Positions 9,201-17,659 of a stretch of 64,000 nucleotides of DNA are shown here, in pieces (the stretch's first letter is position 1; each line of letters starts with the position of its first letter). The notes under the pieces were generated by a model that saw only the letters and a program-made list of their open reading frames with translations, did not search any database and was not told the DNA's origin. The stretch lies in contig CAWDLK010000003.1 of NCBI GenBank assembly GCA_963803165.1, positions 186,001 to 250,000 of the forward strand. The letters run 5' to 3'. This stretch comes from Changshengia sp963803165 (lineage in GTDB: Bacteria > Chloroflexota > Dormibacteria > Aeolococcales > Aeolococcaceae). The position numbers were made by a program, and so were the translations under genes.

Positions 9201-12200
9201 GGCGGTCACGTCGACCACCTCGGTGATGGGCTGGGCGTAGGAGCCGCTGGTCAGCCCGGAGCTGGTGGTGCAGCTGAACTGCTGGTCGACCACGGCCCCG
9301 CACGTCCACCCCGTCCCGGTGGCTGAGACGAGGCTCTCGCCGGAGGGCAGGGTGTCGTCCACGGTCAGCGGGCCCACCGCGTCGGAATGCCCGTTGTTCT
9401 CGATGGAGATCGTGTAGGTGCCCTGGCTCCCCGCCGTGAAGTTGCCGGCGTGCGACTTGGTGATGGCCAGGTCGGCGTTGGCGTCGACGGTGGTGGGGTC
9501 GCTCGCGGTGTTGTTGGCGGTGTTGCTGTCCCAGGTGGGGGAGCCCACCGTCGCGGTGTTGGTGACGCCGGTGCCGTTGGGGGTGCTGGACGGGGTGTCG
9601 ACGACCACGCTGAGGGTCGGTGCGGTGATCCCGCTGGCCAGGGTGGTGGCGCCGCCTGAGGACTTGGTCTCCAGGGTGCAGGTCACGGTGAGGGTGGTCG
9701 ACGAGTAGCTGCAACCCCACTTGGTGGTGGAGTTGGACCCGCTCGCCGAGACGTAGCTCTCGGGCGAGATCATGGGGTCGCTCACCGTGATCGGCGCCGC
9801 GGCCGTCGAGGGCCCGCTGTTCTTGATGGTCAGCGTGTACGTGCCGTCCGCCCCGGCGCTGAAAGCGCCGCTGTGGGTCTTGGTGATCTGCAGGTCGGCG
9901 TCACCGATGTAGGCGTCGGCGACGGAGGTGTTGCTCGTGTACTGGGCGACAGTCCCGTTGCCGGGAGCGCCGGTCTCATCGTCGGCGGTGGCGTAGGCCT
10001 GGTTGGGGTACGCGAAGGTCCCGGTGTTGCCGGTGGTCAGCGGCGACACCGCGGGCGTTGCCGTGTAGGTGATGGTCAGCGACTGACCCGGGTTGAGCAC
10101 CCCCAGGCCGGTCCAGCTCAGCACCTCCTCGCTGCTGCCGTTCACCGTCACGGTCGGGTCCGAGTAGCTGTCCGACCCGCCCGGGGGCGCGATCGTCGTG
10201 CTCCCGGTGTCGTACGACCAGTATTCCGGCAGGGTGTCGGTCACCGCCACCGAGTCGGCGATCGCGACCGAGGCCGTGTTCTGGACCGTCACCTCCCAGG
10301 TGAGCGGCTGATTGTCGAGCGCGTAGTAGCCGCCACCCGGGGCGGCGAGCGCGCCCGGCGCGGTCTTGGTCACCTGGAGGATGGGGAACTCGGCGGGGAG
10401 GGCGGCCGCCGAGTGGATCGGGCCGTACCCTCTAGTCCCGGCCACGCTGGCGCAGTCGCTGACGCCACACCAGGAGGTGAGGTACGCGGTGTTGGCCCAG
10501 CTCTCGCTGTCGGTCATGTCGGCCGACGCCGGCGGGGTGACCTCGTACGTGACGGTGACGGTCTGACCCGGGTCCAGCTCGGGGATGGACCAGGAGATCA
10601 CGCCGGTGGCGGAGTCCCAATCAGCGGTGGCCGCGGGCCCCGTGGACGGCCCGGTGACGGCGAGGCTGGAGGCCACATAGGTCAGCCCCGGCGCCGGGGT
10701 GGTCGGGACAGGGTCGGTGCCCACGATGTCGTAGGCGCTGCTGACCCCCCCGGGCGCAGTCGGGTTGGTGACCGTGATCGTGAAGGTGTTGGTGCCTCCC
10801 GGCTGGACCTCGGCAGGGTAGGCGCTCTTGGTGATCGCCACGTCGGGCTCGACGATCAGCGTGTCCACCGGGCTGTTGGCGGCGGTCACCGGCTCGCCGG
10901 TCGAGGTCTGGTCGGAGAGGGTCGCCACGTTGCTGATCTGGTCGTCGCGCTGATTGGCGCTGACGTCGGCGACCGTCACCGCGAACTGGACGGTGACCAA
11001 CTCGTCGGTGGAGGTGGCGTTGGGGTAGGGCGTGGGGAAGGTGAGGGTGACGGTGTTGGTGCCCGAGTCGTAGGCGTAGGCGAATCCGTCGGCGTCGCTC
11101 CCCTCCGCCTCGGTGAAGGAGCCGCCGGGCTCGGTCACCTGGCCGCTGTCCGTGACATAGGTCAAGCGGCCGGCCCCGGAGGCGTCCAGCGGGTCGGCGA
11201 GCGACGCGTCGTAGAAGGTGGTGTCGTGGGGGACGGTGACCGTGACCGTGTAGGTGATGGTCTCCCCGACGGTCGCATCGGAGTTGGTGTTGCCGGGCCC
11301 GGTGATCGAGGTGACCGCGGTCTTGGTGACGGTGGCGCCGGCGGCGGTCACGTCGGCGCTGTCGTCCGCCTCGGGGGCGTTCTGCTCGTCCGAGGTGATG
11401 CTCGGGTCGACGTCGTTCTCAGGGTAGTACTGGTTGTCGCCAGCCTGGTTGTTCTCGCCGAGGAAGCTGCGCACCCCGGCGCTGTTGGCGAAGGTCTCCC
11501 CCGCCCCGGCGTTGGAGGGGATCTGGACGGTGAAGGTGAGCTGCGCCTGGGCGCCCGGCCCCAGGTCGGGGACCGCATCGGGCGGCCACTCGATGATGTC
11601 CCCGTCCGTCCCGGTGACGCAGCTGCCGGTGGCGGGGACGATCGCCGTCACGCCGGCACAGCCGTGCACCTGCACGGGGAGCGCGTCCCACACCTCCACG
11701 TCGTAGGCGTCGACCACCCCGGCGTCCGTGCCCGTCAGCGTGTAGCCGACCTCGTCGCCACCGCGCACGGTGTCATTCTTGGGGGTGACCCCCGCTGTCG
11801 ACCCGTTGATCGTGGTCACCGCCTTGCTCATGGTCACGACCGGCACGGCCAGCTGGTAGGTGACCAGGCCGCGGGCGGTGAAGGTGGTGCCCTGGGTGTT
11901 GGAGGTCACCAGCTTGGCCAGGTCCTGGGTCAGCTGGTAGTCGTTGCCGATCGGGGGGTCGGCGGTGGCGATCACCGAGAACTGGACCTCGAAGAGGGTC
12001 CCGGGAGACTCGTAGAGGTTGCCGTCCGGATCGGACAGCTCGTCACCCATGGTCCACTGCAGCTCCTCTCCCCCGCCGCTGGGGGGCGTGAAGCTGACGC
12101 TGTCCGCGGTGTTGCCGGTGGTGGTGGTCTCCGAACCCGCCTGGTACTCGCTGTTGGGGGGGATGAAGTCGGTCACCACCGGGTTCTTGAAGTCAGTGCC

Positions 12201-14165
12201 GGGCGGGTAGCTGACATCGACCTGGAAGCAGATCAGGTCGCCCTTCTGGTAGGTGGGCGGGTAACCCGAGGAGGACGCCGAGAGGTAGGTGGCGGTGGCG
12301 CAGTCGAGGGTGTCGCCGGCCGGCACGTTCTGAGAGACGTAGACGCTGATGGTGGGCCCGGCCGCGGACTGGGAGGCGCTCGCCGTGGCGGTGACGTCAT
12401 CCACCGTGATCGCGGTGTCATGGGAGACGTAGCTGGTGTCCCCGCCGGTGCAGTCGGGGTCGCCAGTGCCGCAGATGACCGAGAGGTTGCCGGCGGCGAT
12501 CTCGGTGTTGGTGAGGGTGTCATGGCCCACCGTTGGCGCGGTGTCCTGGGCATCGGCCTGATAGTAGCCGCGGTCGACGGCCGGGAAGGTGATGGTGTCG
12601 GTGGCGTTGGGGTCCATGTGACCCAGATCCCAGACGATTGTGAAGGTGCCATCCTCGTTCTCGTTCACCGAGGCGTAGGCGGGCGAGGGCTCGTCCCCGT
12701 CGGGGGCGCACTGCGGGTCGGAGTGGGCGTCGTAGTTCAGGTCGCCCAGGGGGCAGAGGCCGGAGGGCAGCGTGTCGGTGACCGTGGTGGCGTCGGAGCG
12801 GCGGTACTCCGAGGTGCTCACCGTGATCGTGTAGGTGACCACGCCGGCCTGCGTGAAGGTGCCGTCGGAGACGCTCTTGCTGGTGACGATGTCCCGGGCG
12901 ACGACGGTGTCGTAGCCGGTCGCCTCGACCGGGTTGGCGCCGCTCCCCAGGGTGCCCGTGTAGGTGCCGGTGGCGGTGGCATAGAGGGTCAATGAGGTGC
13001 CGTCGACCGTCTCCGAGCCCCCGTTGTTGTCGAGGTTGGCGGCCTGCCCGAGGCTCGCCGCGGTGGGCGTGGCTCCGCTCCAGGTCATGGTGTTGGCCCG
13101 GATGGGGATGGCGGTGACGAACCGGAGGGTGAGGCTGGCGGAGGGAGCCAGGTTGCCGAGCCCGGTCCACTGGACCTCCGTGTACACCGCCGTGGGCAGC
13201 GGCCCCCCGCCATCCGGATCGGTGCTGACGGTGGCGACGGACACCGGGGTGAGGCAGCCGGACGGAGTCCCCACGCGTCCGGAGACCAGCCCGCTTCCCG
13301 GGTACTCGTCGACGCTGCCGGGGTCGGTCGGCGCGCTGGTGGTGTTGTCGCTCTGGCCGCAGAGCAGATACTCAAGCCCGGCGGGGAGCCAGTCCGTCAC
13401 GCTGATGCTGTCGGTGGCGTGGACGTCGTTGTTGGTGACCGTGACGGTGGAGACGAACTGGTGGTCGTGGATGCCGCGCAGCTCGGCGCCGCCCGGGCCC
13501 TGGCTGATCTCGAGAGGCGAGAGGGCCGTCGTCCCGCCGGCGGTCGCCCAGCCCGTGTAGTTGCTCGGGGTGCCGTCGGTCGCGAACTGGGGGACGTACC
13601 GGGGGTCGCTGTTGACGTACGCGGAGGTGCTGTCGGTGTAGCTGTCGTTGGGCAGGAAGTTGGGCGTGGGATCGGAGTCGGTCGCCGCCGCCAGGGTGAA
13701 GCCCAGGGTGTAGCTGGAGCCGGGAGAGAGGTCGGAGACGTTGCTCCAGGTGAGGACCGCCCCCTGGATCTGGGGGTCGCCGACCGACGCGGGAGTGGTC
13801 GATCCTGGAACGTAGCTCACCCCTGCCGGCAGCACGTCCTCGAAGCTGAGGTTGTAGCCCCAGGTGCCCCCCGAGGGGTCACTCGCGGTCAGGGAGACAC
13901 CGGCGTCGGCGCCGTAGAGAACGGTGGCGGGCGCGGACTCGCTGAGGGCCAGGTTGGGAGCTCCCGAGGCGTCGACGCTCGGCGGTGTGCTGCTGACGAC
14001 GATCGGCGCGATGGCGATCACCAGGCTGACCGCGGACAGCAGGGCACGGCGAGCGCGAGGGTGCGGGGCAGGGCTCCGCCTCCTCTCGGGGCGACCTATC
14101 ACGCGGTGAGACGCTACGGCCGGTTGGCGACCATCCACGATCACGGCGTGTGACAGGGCGCCCAC
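6288..14165 (-). CDS. Giant DUF11-repeat surface protein (2625 residues)
   Basis: A very large secreted, cell-surface protein. The N-terminus has an Arg-rich stretch, then a hydrophobic segment (ALLSAVSLVIAIAP), a plausible signal peptide. A GTG at 14102-14100 would give a more typical signal than the annotated GTG at 14165. The first half has divergent Ig-like/DUF11 and isopeptide-type modules (TDTLPSGLCPLG, TDWLPAGLEYLLCG). The second half has nine DUF11 repeats. The C-terminus has a single hydrophobic helix (PLLLTLGLVLAGLALMVG) and an RRRWRR tail, like a sortase substrate but without an LPXTG motif, so it is probably membrane-anchored. The likely role is adhesion, sheath or fimbria-like structure. 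It converges on the VOC gene. Confidence 0.88.
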   Translation of the reverse strand: MGALSHAVIVDGRQPAVASHRVIGRPERRRSPAPHPRARRALLSAVSLVIAIAPIVVSSTPPSVDASGAPNLALSESAPATVLYGADAGVSLTASDPSGGTWGYNLSFEDVLPAGVSYVPGSTTPASVGDPQIQGAVLTWSNVSDLSPGSSYTLGFTLAAATDSDPTPNFLPNDSYTDSTSAYVNSDPRYVPQFATDGTPSNYTGWATAGGTTALSPLEISQGPGGAELRGIHDHQFVSTVTVTNNDVHATDSISVTDWLPAGLEYLLCGQSDNTTSAPTDPGSVDEYPGSGLVSGRVGTPSGCLTPVSVATVSTDPDGGGPLPTAVYTEVQWTGLGNLAPSASLTLRFVTAIPIRANTMTWSGATPTAASLGQAANLDNNGGSETVDGTSLTLYATATGTYTGTLGSGANPVEATGYDTVVARDIVTSKSVSDGTFTQAGVVTYTITVSTSEYRRSDATTVTDTLPSGLCPLGDLNYDAHSDPQCAPDGDEPSPAYASVNENEDGTFTIVWDLGHMDPNATDTITFPAVDRGYYQADAQDTAPTVGHDTLTNTEIAAGNLSVICGTGDPDCTGGDTSYVSHDTAITVDDVTATASASQSAAGPTISVYVSQNVPAGDTLDCATATYLSASSSGYPPTYQKGDLICFQVDVSYPPGTDFKNPVVTDFIPPNSEYQAGSETTTTGNTADSVSFTPPSGGGEELQWTMGDELSDPDGNLYESPGTLFEVQFSVIATADPPIGNDYQLTQDLAKLVTSNTQGTTFTARGLVTYQLAVPVVTMSKAVTTINGSTAGVTPKNDTVRGGDEVGYTLTGTDAGVVDAYDVEVWDALPVQVHGCAGVTAIVPATGSCVTGTDGDIIEWPPDAVPDLGPGAQAQLTFTVQIPSNAGAGETFANSAGVRSFLGENNQAGDNQYYPENDVDPSITSDEQNAPEADDSADVTAAGATVTKTAVTSITGPGNTNSDATVGETITYTVTVTVPHDTTFYDASLADPLDASGAGRLTYVTDSGQVTEPGGSFTEAEGSDADGFAYAYDSGTNTVTLTFPTPYPNATSTDELVTVQFAVTVADVSANQRDDQISNVATLSDQTSTGEPVTAANSPVDTLIVEPDVAITKSAYPAEVQPGGTNTFTITVTNPTAPGGVSSAYDIVGTDPVPTTPAPGLTYVASSLAVTGPSTGPAATADWDSATGVISWSIPELDPGQTVTVTYEVTPPASADMTDSESWANTAYLTSWCGVSDCASVAGTRGYGPIHSAAALPAEFPILQVTKTAPGALAAPGGGYYALDNQPLTWEVTVQNTASVAIADSVAVTDTLPEYWSYDTGSTTIAPPGGSDSYSDPTVTVNGSSEEVLSWTGLGVLNPGQSLTITYTATPAVSPLTTGNTGTFAYPNQAYATADDETGAPGNGTVAQYTSNTSVADAYIGDADLQITKTHSGAFSAGADGTYTLTIKNSGPSTAAAPITVSDPMISPESYVSASGSNSTTKWGCSYSSTTLTVTCTLETKSSGGATTLASGITAPTLSVVVDTPSSTPNGTGVTNTATVGSPTWDSNTANNTASDPTTVDANADLAITKSHAGNFTAGSQGTYTISIENNGHSDAVGPLTVDDTLPSGESLVSATGTGWTCGAVVDQQFSCTTSSGLTSGSYAQPITEVVDVTASQAPGSITNTASVSSPTNDPVSGNNTSNNSTTIATSADLALTKVHEGDFVAGEDGTYEFTVTNSDGPSNAAAPTVTDTLPTGETYVSGGGDGSGWSCSSLSGTVTCTDASALDVGGTTSFTMTVAIASGVTVATLANSATVSSATSDPVSSNNTSTDDAGTTQSADLQVVKSLTGTLVAGAEATYALSVSDSGPSDAAGPVTLTDTLPSGESYVSATGSGWSCGASSGAVTCTHEGSIVAGAGASVVTLTVDLASDVLSQSISNTATVSSSTPDPAAGNNTSTTTDTSTTSADLSITKTDDGPFTAGDDGEYQIVVSNAGPSDAQPTLVVTDTLPSGEIYVVASGADWSCSDSEQVVTCDDDVALTAGQSAPTIDLEVAVAASLQSASVTNDASVSSPTSDPDSGNNSTTDTTTIEKSADLAITKTHDGDFTAGSDGSYSLSVSNNGPSDAALPSVTDDVPSPFTVVSVDGGSAWECGATGNDVSCTAVADLPAGATAATISVVVSVPSSQGATGVTNTASVSSATGDPDGSNDSSGDPTSIVTAADLTLTKVHQGTFTAGTDGSYLITVENLGPSDAAADLSVSDTLPSTEAYVSGTGSDWTCSASGQEVSCTDPDTLPSGQSAPAITLSVAIASSATGEISNSASVSSPTADPVPDNNTGSDTTTLALSSDLSVTKSHVGDFTAGLDGTYTLGVHNAGPSDSGTGVVVADTLPAGESFVSSMGTGWSCVPDGQSVSCTQASSIPVTGDAPTLQITVALDSGAIGTLTNVAQVQGSNPDPDLDNNTASDPTTSQRVFEISLAKSLVSPLEARRDASYSLAVTNAGPSDSTAPVTVTDPLPAGLSFVSATEGTGDTWSCSAEAQTVTCADSTAIVAATTSTVDITVAVSVAVGADVTNTATASTAGEVDAADEVSSADGAVAAAPSTPDAGAPRGGPLPLLLTLGLVLAGLALMVGSRRRWRRGGHPVGR
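6430..9900 (-). repeat. Nine tandem DUF11 repeats of about 127 residues (about 380 bp)
   Basis: Each unit opens with a variant of ADLxITKxHxGxFTAGxDG and continues with NxGPSDA, then TDTLPSGESYVSA. It carries a cysteine pair in the form W-S/T-C, 8-12 residues, V-T/S-C-T. Units begin (minus strand) near 9898, 9477, 9094, 8709, 8326, 7946, 7566, 7186 and 6809. Spacing is 377-385 bp except for the first at 421. The nucleotide sequence of units has diverged, so this is an old protein-level array rather than a recent duplication. Confidence 0.85.
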
Positions 14166-14200
14166 GGTTCAGCGACCCGGGCCGGCCCGCCTCCACACCT

Positions 14201-15001
14201 CTAGCCTCCGGATCCGCCGTGCACCTGACCCGTGCTTCCTATGACCACGGTGGCCTCGAGGTCGGGCTCGTGGAGGACCTCTGCGAGGAGCCCGGCGCCG
14301 GCGAGGATGCCGACCGCGAGGGCGGCCTGCGCCTCGCTGGTCTCGACCAGCAGGCGGCCGCCCGGAGCCAGCCAGTGCGGCACCCCGGCCGCCACCCGCC
14401 GCACCATGTCGAGCCCGTCCGCGCCCCCGTCCAGGGCCGCCCGCGCCTCGAAGAGCCGGGCCTCACGGGGAAGGAGCTCGACCTCGGCGGTGGGGACGTA
14501 GGGGACGTTGGCGACCAGGGCGTTCACACGGCCGCGCAGATCGGGGGGGAGCGCCGCGAAGAGGTCTCCCTGGTAGACGCGAGCGCCCGAGCCGGCCAGG
14601 TTGCGCCGGGCGCAGGCCACCGCCGCAGCATCGATGTCCGCGGCGTGCAGCTCGAGCCCCGGGACCTGGGCGGCCAGGGCCGCGGCCAGCGCCCCCGACC
14701 CGCAGCAGAGGTCGACCACGACGCTCCCCGGGGAGAGCAGCGCGGCGGCCGCGCTGACCAGGAGCTCGGTGCGGTGGCGGGGGACGAACACCCCCGGGTC
14801 GACGGCGATGCGCAGGCCGCAGAACTCCGCCCAGCCGATGACGTACTCCAGCGGCTCACCGGCCACCCGGCGCTCCACCATGGCGGCGAGGTCGGCCGGC
14901 GTCGCCGCGGCGGCGAGGAGCAGATCGGCCTCGTCCTCGGCGAAGACGCACCCCGCCGCCCGCAGGCGGGCCACGATGCCGGCGCGGGGGCGAGCTGGCA
15001 T
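14201..15001 (-). CDS. PrmC-related protein N5-glutamine methyltransferase
   Basis: A SAM-dependent class I methyltransferase of 266 residues, related to HemK/PrmC, which methylates the GGQ glutamine of release factors. It has an N-terminal helical domain, motif I VVDLCCGSGALAAALA, and the substrate loop NVPYVPT in place of the usual NPPY. The Asn and the PY-like turn are kept. The NVPY form matches a PrmC-related subfamily known from actinobacteria. The ATG at 14999-15001 lies 10 nt after the sat/cysC stop, so it is the last gene of the pst-sat run. It may act on the RF2 encoded in this window. An in-frame start at 15067 would overlap sat and is less likely. Confidence 0.85.
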   Translation of the reverse strand: MPARPRAGIVARLRAAGCVFAEDEADLLLAAAATPADLAAMVERRVAGEPLEYVIGWAEFCGLRIAVDPGVFVPRHRTELLVSAAAALLSPGSVVVDLCCGSGALAAALAAQVPGLELHAADIDAAAVACARRNLAGSGARVYQGDLFAALPPDLRGRVNALVANVPYVPTAEVELLPREARLFEARAALDGGADGLDMVRRVAAGVPHWLAPGGRLLVETSEAQAALAVGILAGAGLLAEVLHEPDLEATVVIGSTGQVHGGSGG

Positions 15002-15011
15002 GGGCCTGCGC

Positions 15012-16718
15012 TCAGGCGGGCACGGCGGCGCCCGTGGCGACGCCGGCGCCCTTCGTCCCTTCGGCATGGGGGATCCGGGCGTCCGCGGAGAGGATCCCGG
15101 CGATCTCGGGGCGGGTGAACTCGACCGGCAGCGGCTCGCCGAGGGCGAGCAGCTCGCGCACCCGGGTCCCACTCAGCACGGCGTGCTCCGCCGCCGGGTG
15201 CGAGCAGGTCCGGGTGGACGCCATCCCCCCGCAGGTGCGGCACCAGAAGGTGTGCTCGAAGCGGAGGATCTCGATGCCCAGCTCGTCCGGCGAGTACCCG
15301 TCGAAGATCCGGTGTGCCGCATAGGTGTCGTAGTAGTTGCCCACCCCGGCATGATCCCGGCCCACGATGAAGTGGGTGCACCCGTAGTTGCGCCGGATCA
15401 GGGCGTGGAACACCGCCTCCTTGGGCCCCGCGTAGCGCATCCATGCCGGGTTCGTCGCCAGCAGCACGCGCTCGGGAGGGTAGTACCCCTCGAGCAGCGC
15501 CTCGTAGCACGCCATCCGCGTGACCGCCGGGATGTCGTCGCTCTTGGTCTCCCCCACCAGGGGATGGAGGAGCAGCCCGTCCAGGTTCTCCAGCGCCACC
15601 TTCTGCAGGTACTCGTGGGCCCGGTGCACGGGATTGCGGGTCTGGAAGCCGACCATCGTCGCCCAGCCCCGCTGCGCCTTCACCGCCCGCACCTCCAGCG
15701 GGGTCAGGTCGTGCTCGGGGAAGCCCGTGTCGGGACGGCGCAGCGCCGTCACCGGGCCGCCCAGCGCCCACCGCCCCGAGGCCTGCAGCAGCCGGACCCC
15801 GGGATGGGCGCTGTCCTCGGTCGCGTACACCGAGAGCGCCTCACGCTCGGGGTCGGTCGCGTAGACGTCCTCGACGTCCACCACCGCGATGAGCTCTCCC
15901 TGGTGGCGCAGCGCCACCCGCGACGCCGCGCGGGCGCGCCCCGCTCCCTCCTCGTCGAGGCGCAGCATCACCGGTATCGGGAAGGGTTGCCCGCCCGCGA
16001 GCCGGCCGGATTCGAGCACCGCGGCGTAGTCGGAGGCGCCCATGAAACCCGGGAGCGGCGAGAGCGCCCCGGTCCCGAGCATCAGGGCGTCGGCCGTCTC
16101 GTGAGGCCCGACCTCGAGCACCGGCAGCGCGCGCGCCTCGTCCCGGAGAGCCGTGGCCTCGGCGCCGACGGCGAGCCGAGGGCGCACCCCGCGCCAGATG
16201 TGCCCGAGCCGCTCCAGACGGTCCAGGATCCGCTCCACCAACTCCTCGACGGTCTCGGTGGCGCTGTCCACGGTCACCTCGGGATGGAGGGGCTCCTCGT
16301 AGGGGTCGCTGACGCCGGTGAAGTTGGCGATCTCTCCCCGCAGGGCCTTGGCGTACAGCCCCTTGGCGTCACGGCGAACCAGCTCGTCGAGGGTGCAGCG
16401 GACGTAGACCTCCACGAACCCCGGGGTCGCCGCCCGCACCTCGTCGCGAACCTCGCGGTACGGCGAGATCGCCGCGGTGATGGCGACCCCCCCATGACCC
16501 GCCACCAGGCCGGCCACGTAGCCGATCCGGCGGATGTTGGTGTCGCGATCCTCCTTGGAGAAGCCGAGTCCCTTGGAGAGGTGGGTGCGCACCTCGTCGC
16601 CGTCGAGGACGGTCACCGTCCTCCCCAGCAGGCGCAGCTCCTGTTCCAGCCGGGCCGCGATCGTCGACTTGCCCGCCCCCGACAGCCCGGTCAGCCAGAT
16701 CACCAAACCTCTGCTCAT
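15012..16718 (-). CDS. Bifunctional APS kinase / sulfate adenylyltransferase (CysC-Sat fusion)
   Basis: A 568-residue enzyme for sulfate activation: ATP sulfurylase makes APS from sulfate and ATP, and APS kinase phosphorylates it to PAPS. The N-terminal kinase (about 1-180) has Walker A GLSGAGKST and the SPYREVRD region. The C-terminal sulfurylase (about 190-550) has a PUA-like start, the QTRNPVHRAHE box and GRDHAGVG. It also has a Cys/Cys/Cys/His cluster (CRTCGGMASTRTCSH) as in zinc-binding prokaryotic Sat. The ATG at 16718 starts MSRGLVIWLTG, 7 nt after pstB, so it is cotranscribed with the transporter. In-frame upstream codons overlap pstB and are discounted. No cysDN, cysH or sulfite reductase is in the window. 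Confidence 0.95.
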   Translation of the reverse strand: MSRGLVIWLTGLSGAGKSTIAARLEQELRLLGRTVTVLDGDEVRTHLSKGLGFSKEDRDTNIRRIGYVAGLVAGHGGVAITAAISPYREVRDEVRAATPGFVEVYVRCTLDELVRRDAKGLYAKALRGEIANFTGVSDPYEEPLHPEVTVDSATETVEELVERILDRLERLGHIWRGVRPRLAVGAEATALRDEARALPVLEVGPHETADALMLGTGALSPLPGFMGASDYAAVLESGRLAGGQPFPIPVMLRLDEEGAGRARAASRVALRHQGELIAVVDVEDVYATDPEREALSVYATEDSAHPGVRLLQASGRWALGGPVTALRRPDTGFPEHDLTPLEVRAVKAQRGWATMVGFQTRNPVHRAHEYLQKVALENLDGLLLHPLVGETKSDDIPAVTRMACYEALLEGYYPPERVLLATNPAWMRYAGPKEAVFHALIRRNYGCTHFIVGRDHAGVGNYYDTYAAHRIFDGYSPDELGIEILRFEHTFWCRTCGGMASTRTCSHPAAEHAVLSGTRVRELLALGEPLPVEFTRPEIAGILSADARIPHAEGTKGAGVATGAAVPA

Positions 16719-16725
16719 GCGCACC

Positions 16726-17658
16726 TCATCCCAAACGTCCGGCCACGTACTCCCTGGTCCGTGGATCGCGCGGGGCGTCGAAGAGCTCCCTGGTCGGCCC
16801 CGTCTCGACCAGCTCACCCACCCGGTCCTCACCGAGCAGGAAGACGGCCGCCTGGTCGGAGACGCGGGCGGCCTGGAACATGTTGTGGGTCACCAGGACG
16901 ATGGTGACGTCCGGCGCCAGCCGGGTGATCAGTGCCTCGATCTTGGCGGTGGCGACCGGGTCGAGGGCCGAGCACGGCTCGTCCATGAGCAGGACGTCGG
17001 GCTCCACCGCCAGGGCCCGGGCGATGCAGAGGCGCTGCTGCTGCCCGCCGGAGAGACGCTGGGCGGGCTGGTGGAGGCGGTCCTTCACCGTGTCCCAGAG
17101 CGCCGCGTGGCGCAGCGCCGCCTCGGCGGCGTCGCGCAGCAGGGCACGCCCGCGCACACCATTGAAGCGCAGCCCGGAGACCACGTTCTCGAAGATGGTC
17201 ATGGCGGGGAACGGGTTGGGCCGCTGAAACACCATGCCGATCCGGCGGCGCACCAGCTCCGGCCGGGTGCTCGCCGCGTACACGTCGAGATCGCCGAGAC
17301 GGATCGAGCCCTCGACGCGGCCGTCGGTGTGATCGTGGAGGCGGTTGACGGCCCGCAGGAGGGTGGTCTTGCCGCACCCCGACGGCCCGATGAGCGCGGT
17401 CACCTGACGGTCGGCGATGGAGAGGGTCACATTGCGAACCGCGACGTGCTCGCCGAAGGACACCCGCACCCCCTCCAGGGTGAGCGCCGGAGGCGCCGAC
17501 GACGCGGGATGGGTGTGGGTCAGCGCCGAGGCCGCGTGGCCGACAGCGAGCGGGGCGACCGCCGCGCCCAGGCCTACCAGAGGCGCACCACCCGACGATC
17601 CGGTTTCGGCCTCCGTCCCGGCGGTCTCGGCCGGGGCCGCGCGCGTGGTGGTGGACAT
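16726..17658 (-). CDS. pstB: PstB-like phosphate ABC transporter ATPase
   Basis: ATP-binding subunit of a Pst-type importer. It has Walker A GPSGCGKTT, the PstB-typical FQRPNPFPAMTIFENV Q-loop, signature LSGGQQQRLCIARALA, Walker B VLLMDEPCSALDP and the switch VTHN. A variable N-terminal extension of about 60 residues, rich in Ala/Thr, precedes the ABC core (LTLEGVRVSFGEHV); a later start is possible. It sits 1 bp after pstA and 7 bp before sat/cysC. Family assignment to PstB is strong from the FQRPNPFP motif. Phosphate as substrate is inferred from the family. Confidence 0.93.
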   Translation of the reverse strand: MSTTTRAAPAETAGTEAETGSSGGAPLVGLGAAVAPLAVGHAASALTHTHPASSAPPALTLEGVRVSFGEHVAVRNVTLSIADRQVTALIGPSGCGKTTLLRAVNRLHDHTDGRVEGSIRLGDLDVYAASTRPELVRRRIGMVFQRPNPFPAMTIFENVVSGLRFNGVRGRALLRDAAEAALRHAALWDTVKDRLHQPAQRLSGGQQQRLCIARALAVEPDVLLMDEPCSALDPVATAKIEALITRLAPDVTIVLVTHNMFQAARVSDQAAVFLLGEDRVGELVETGPTRELFDAPRDPRTREYVAGRLG

Positions 17659-17659
17659 C

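Noticed and set aside
6430..9900. Regular spacing of about 380 bp considered as a CRISPR or DNA satellite
   Set aside because: Units are far too long for CRISPR and are conserved at protein rather than nucleotide level; they are DUF11 domains in one open frame.
9873..12995. A 1040-codon open frame on the plus strand
   Set aside because: It is antisense to the giant surface protein, has Gly/Val/Arg-rich junk composition typical of reverse frames in high-G+C DNA, and shows no domain.
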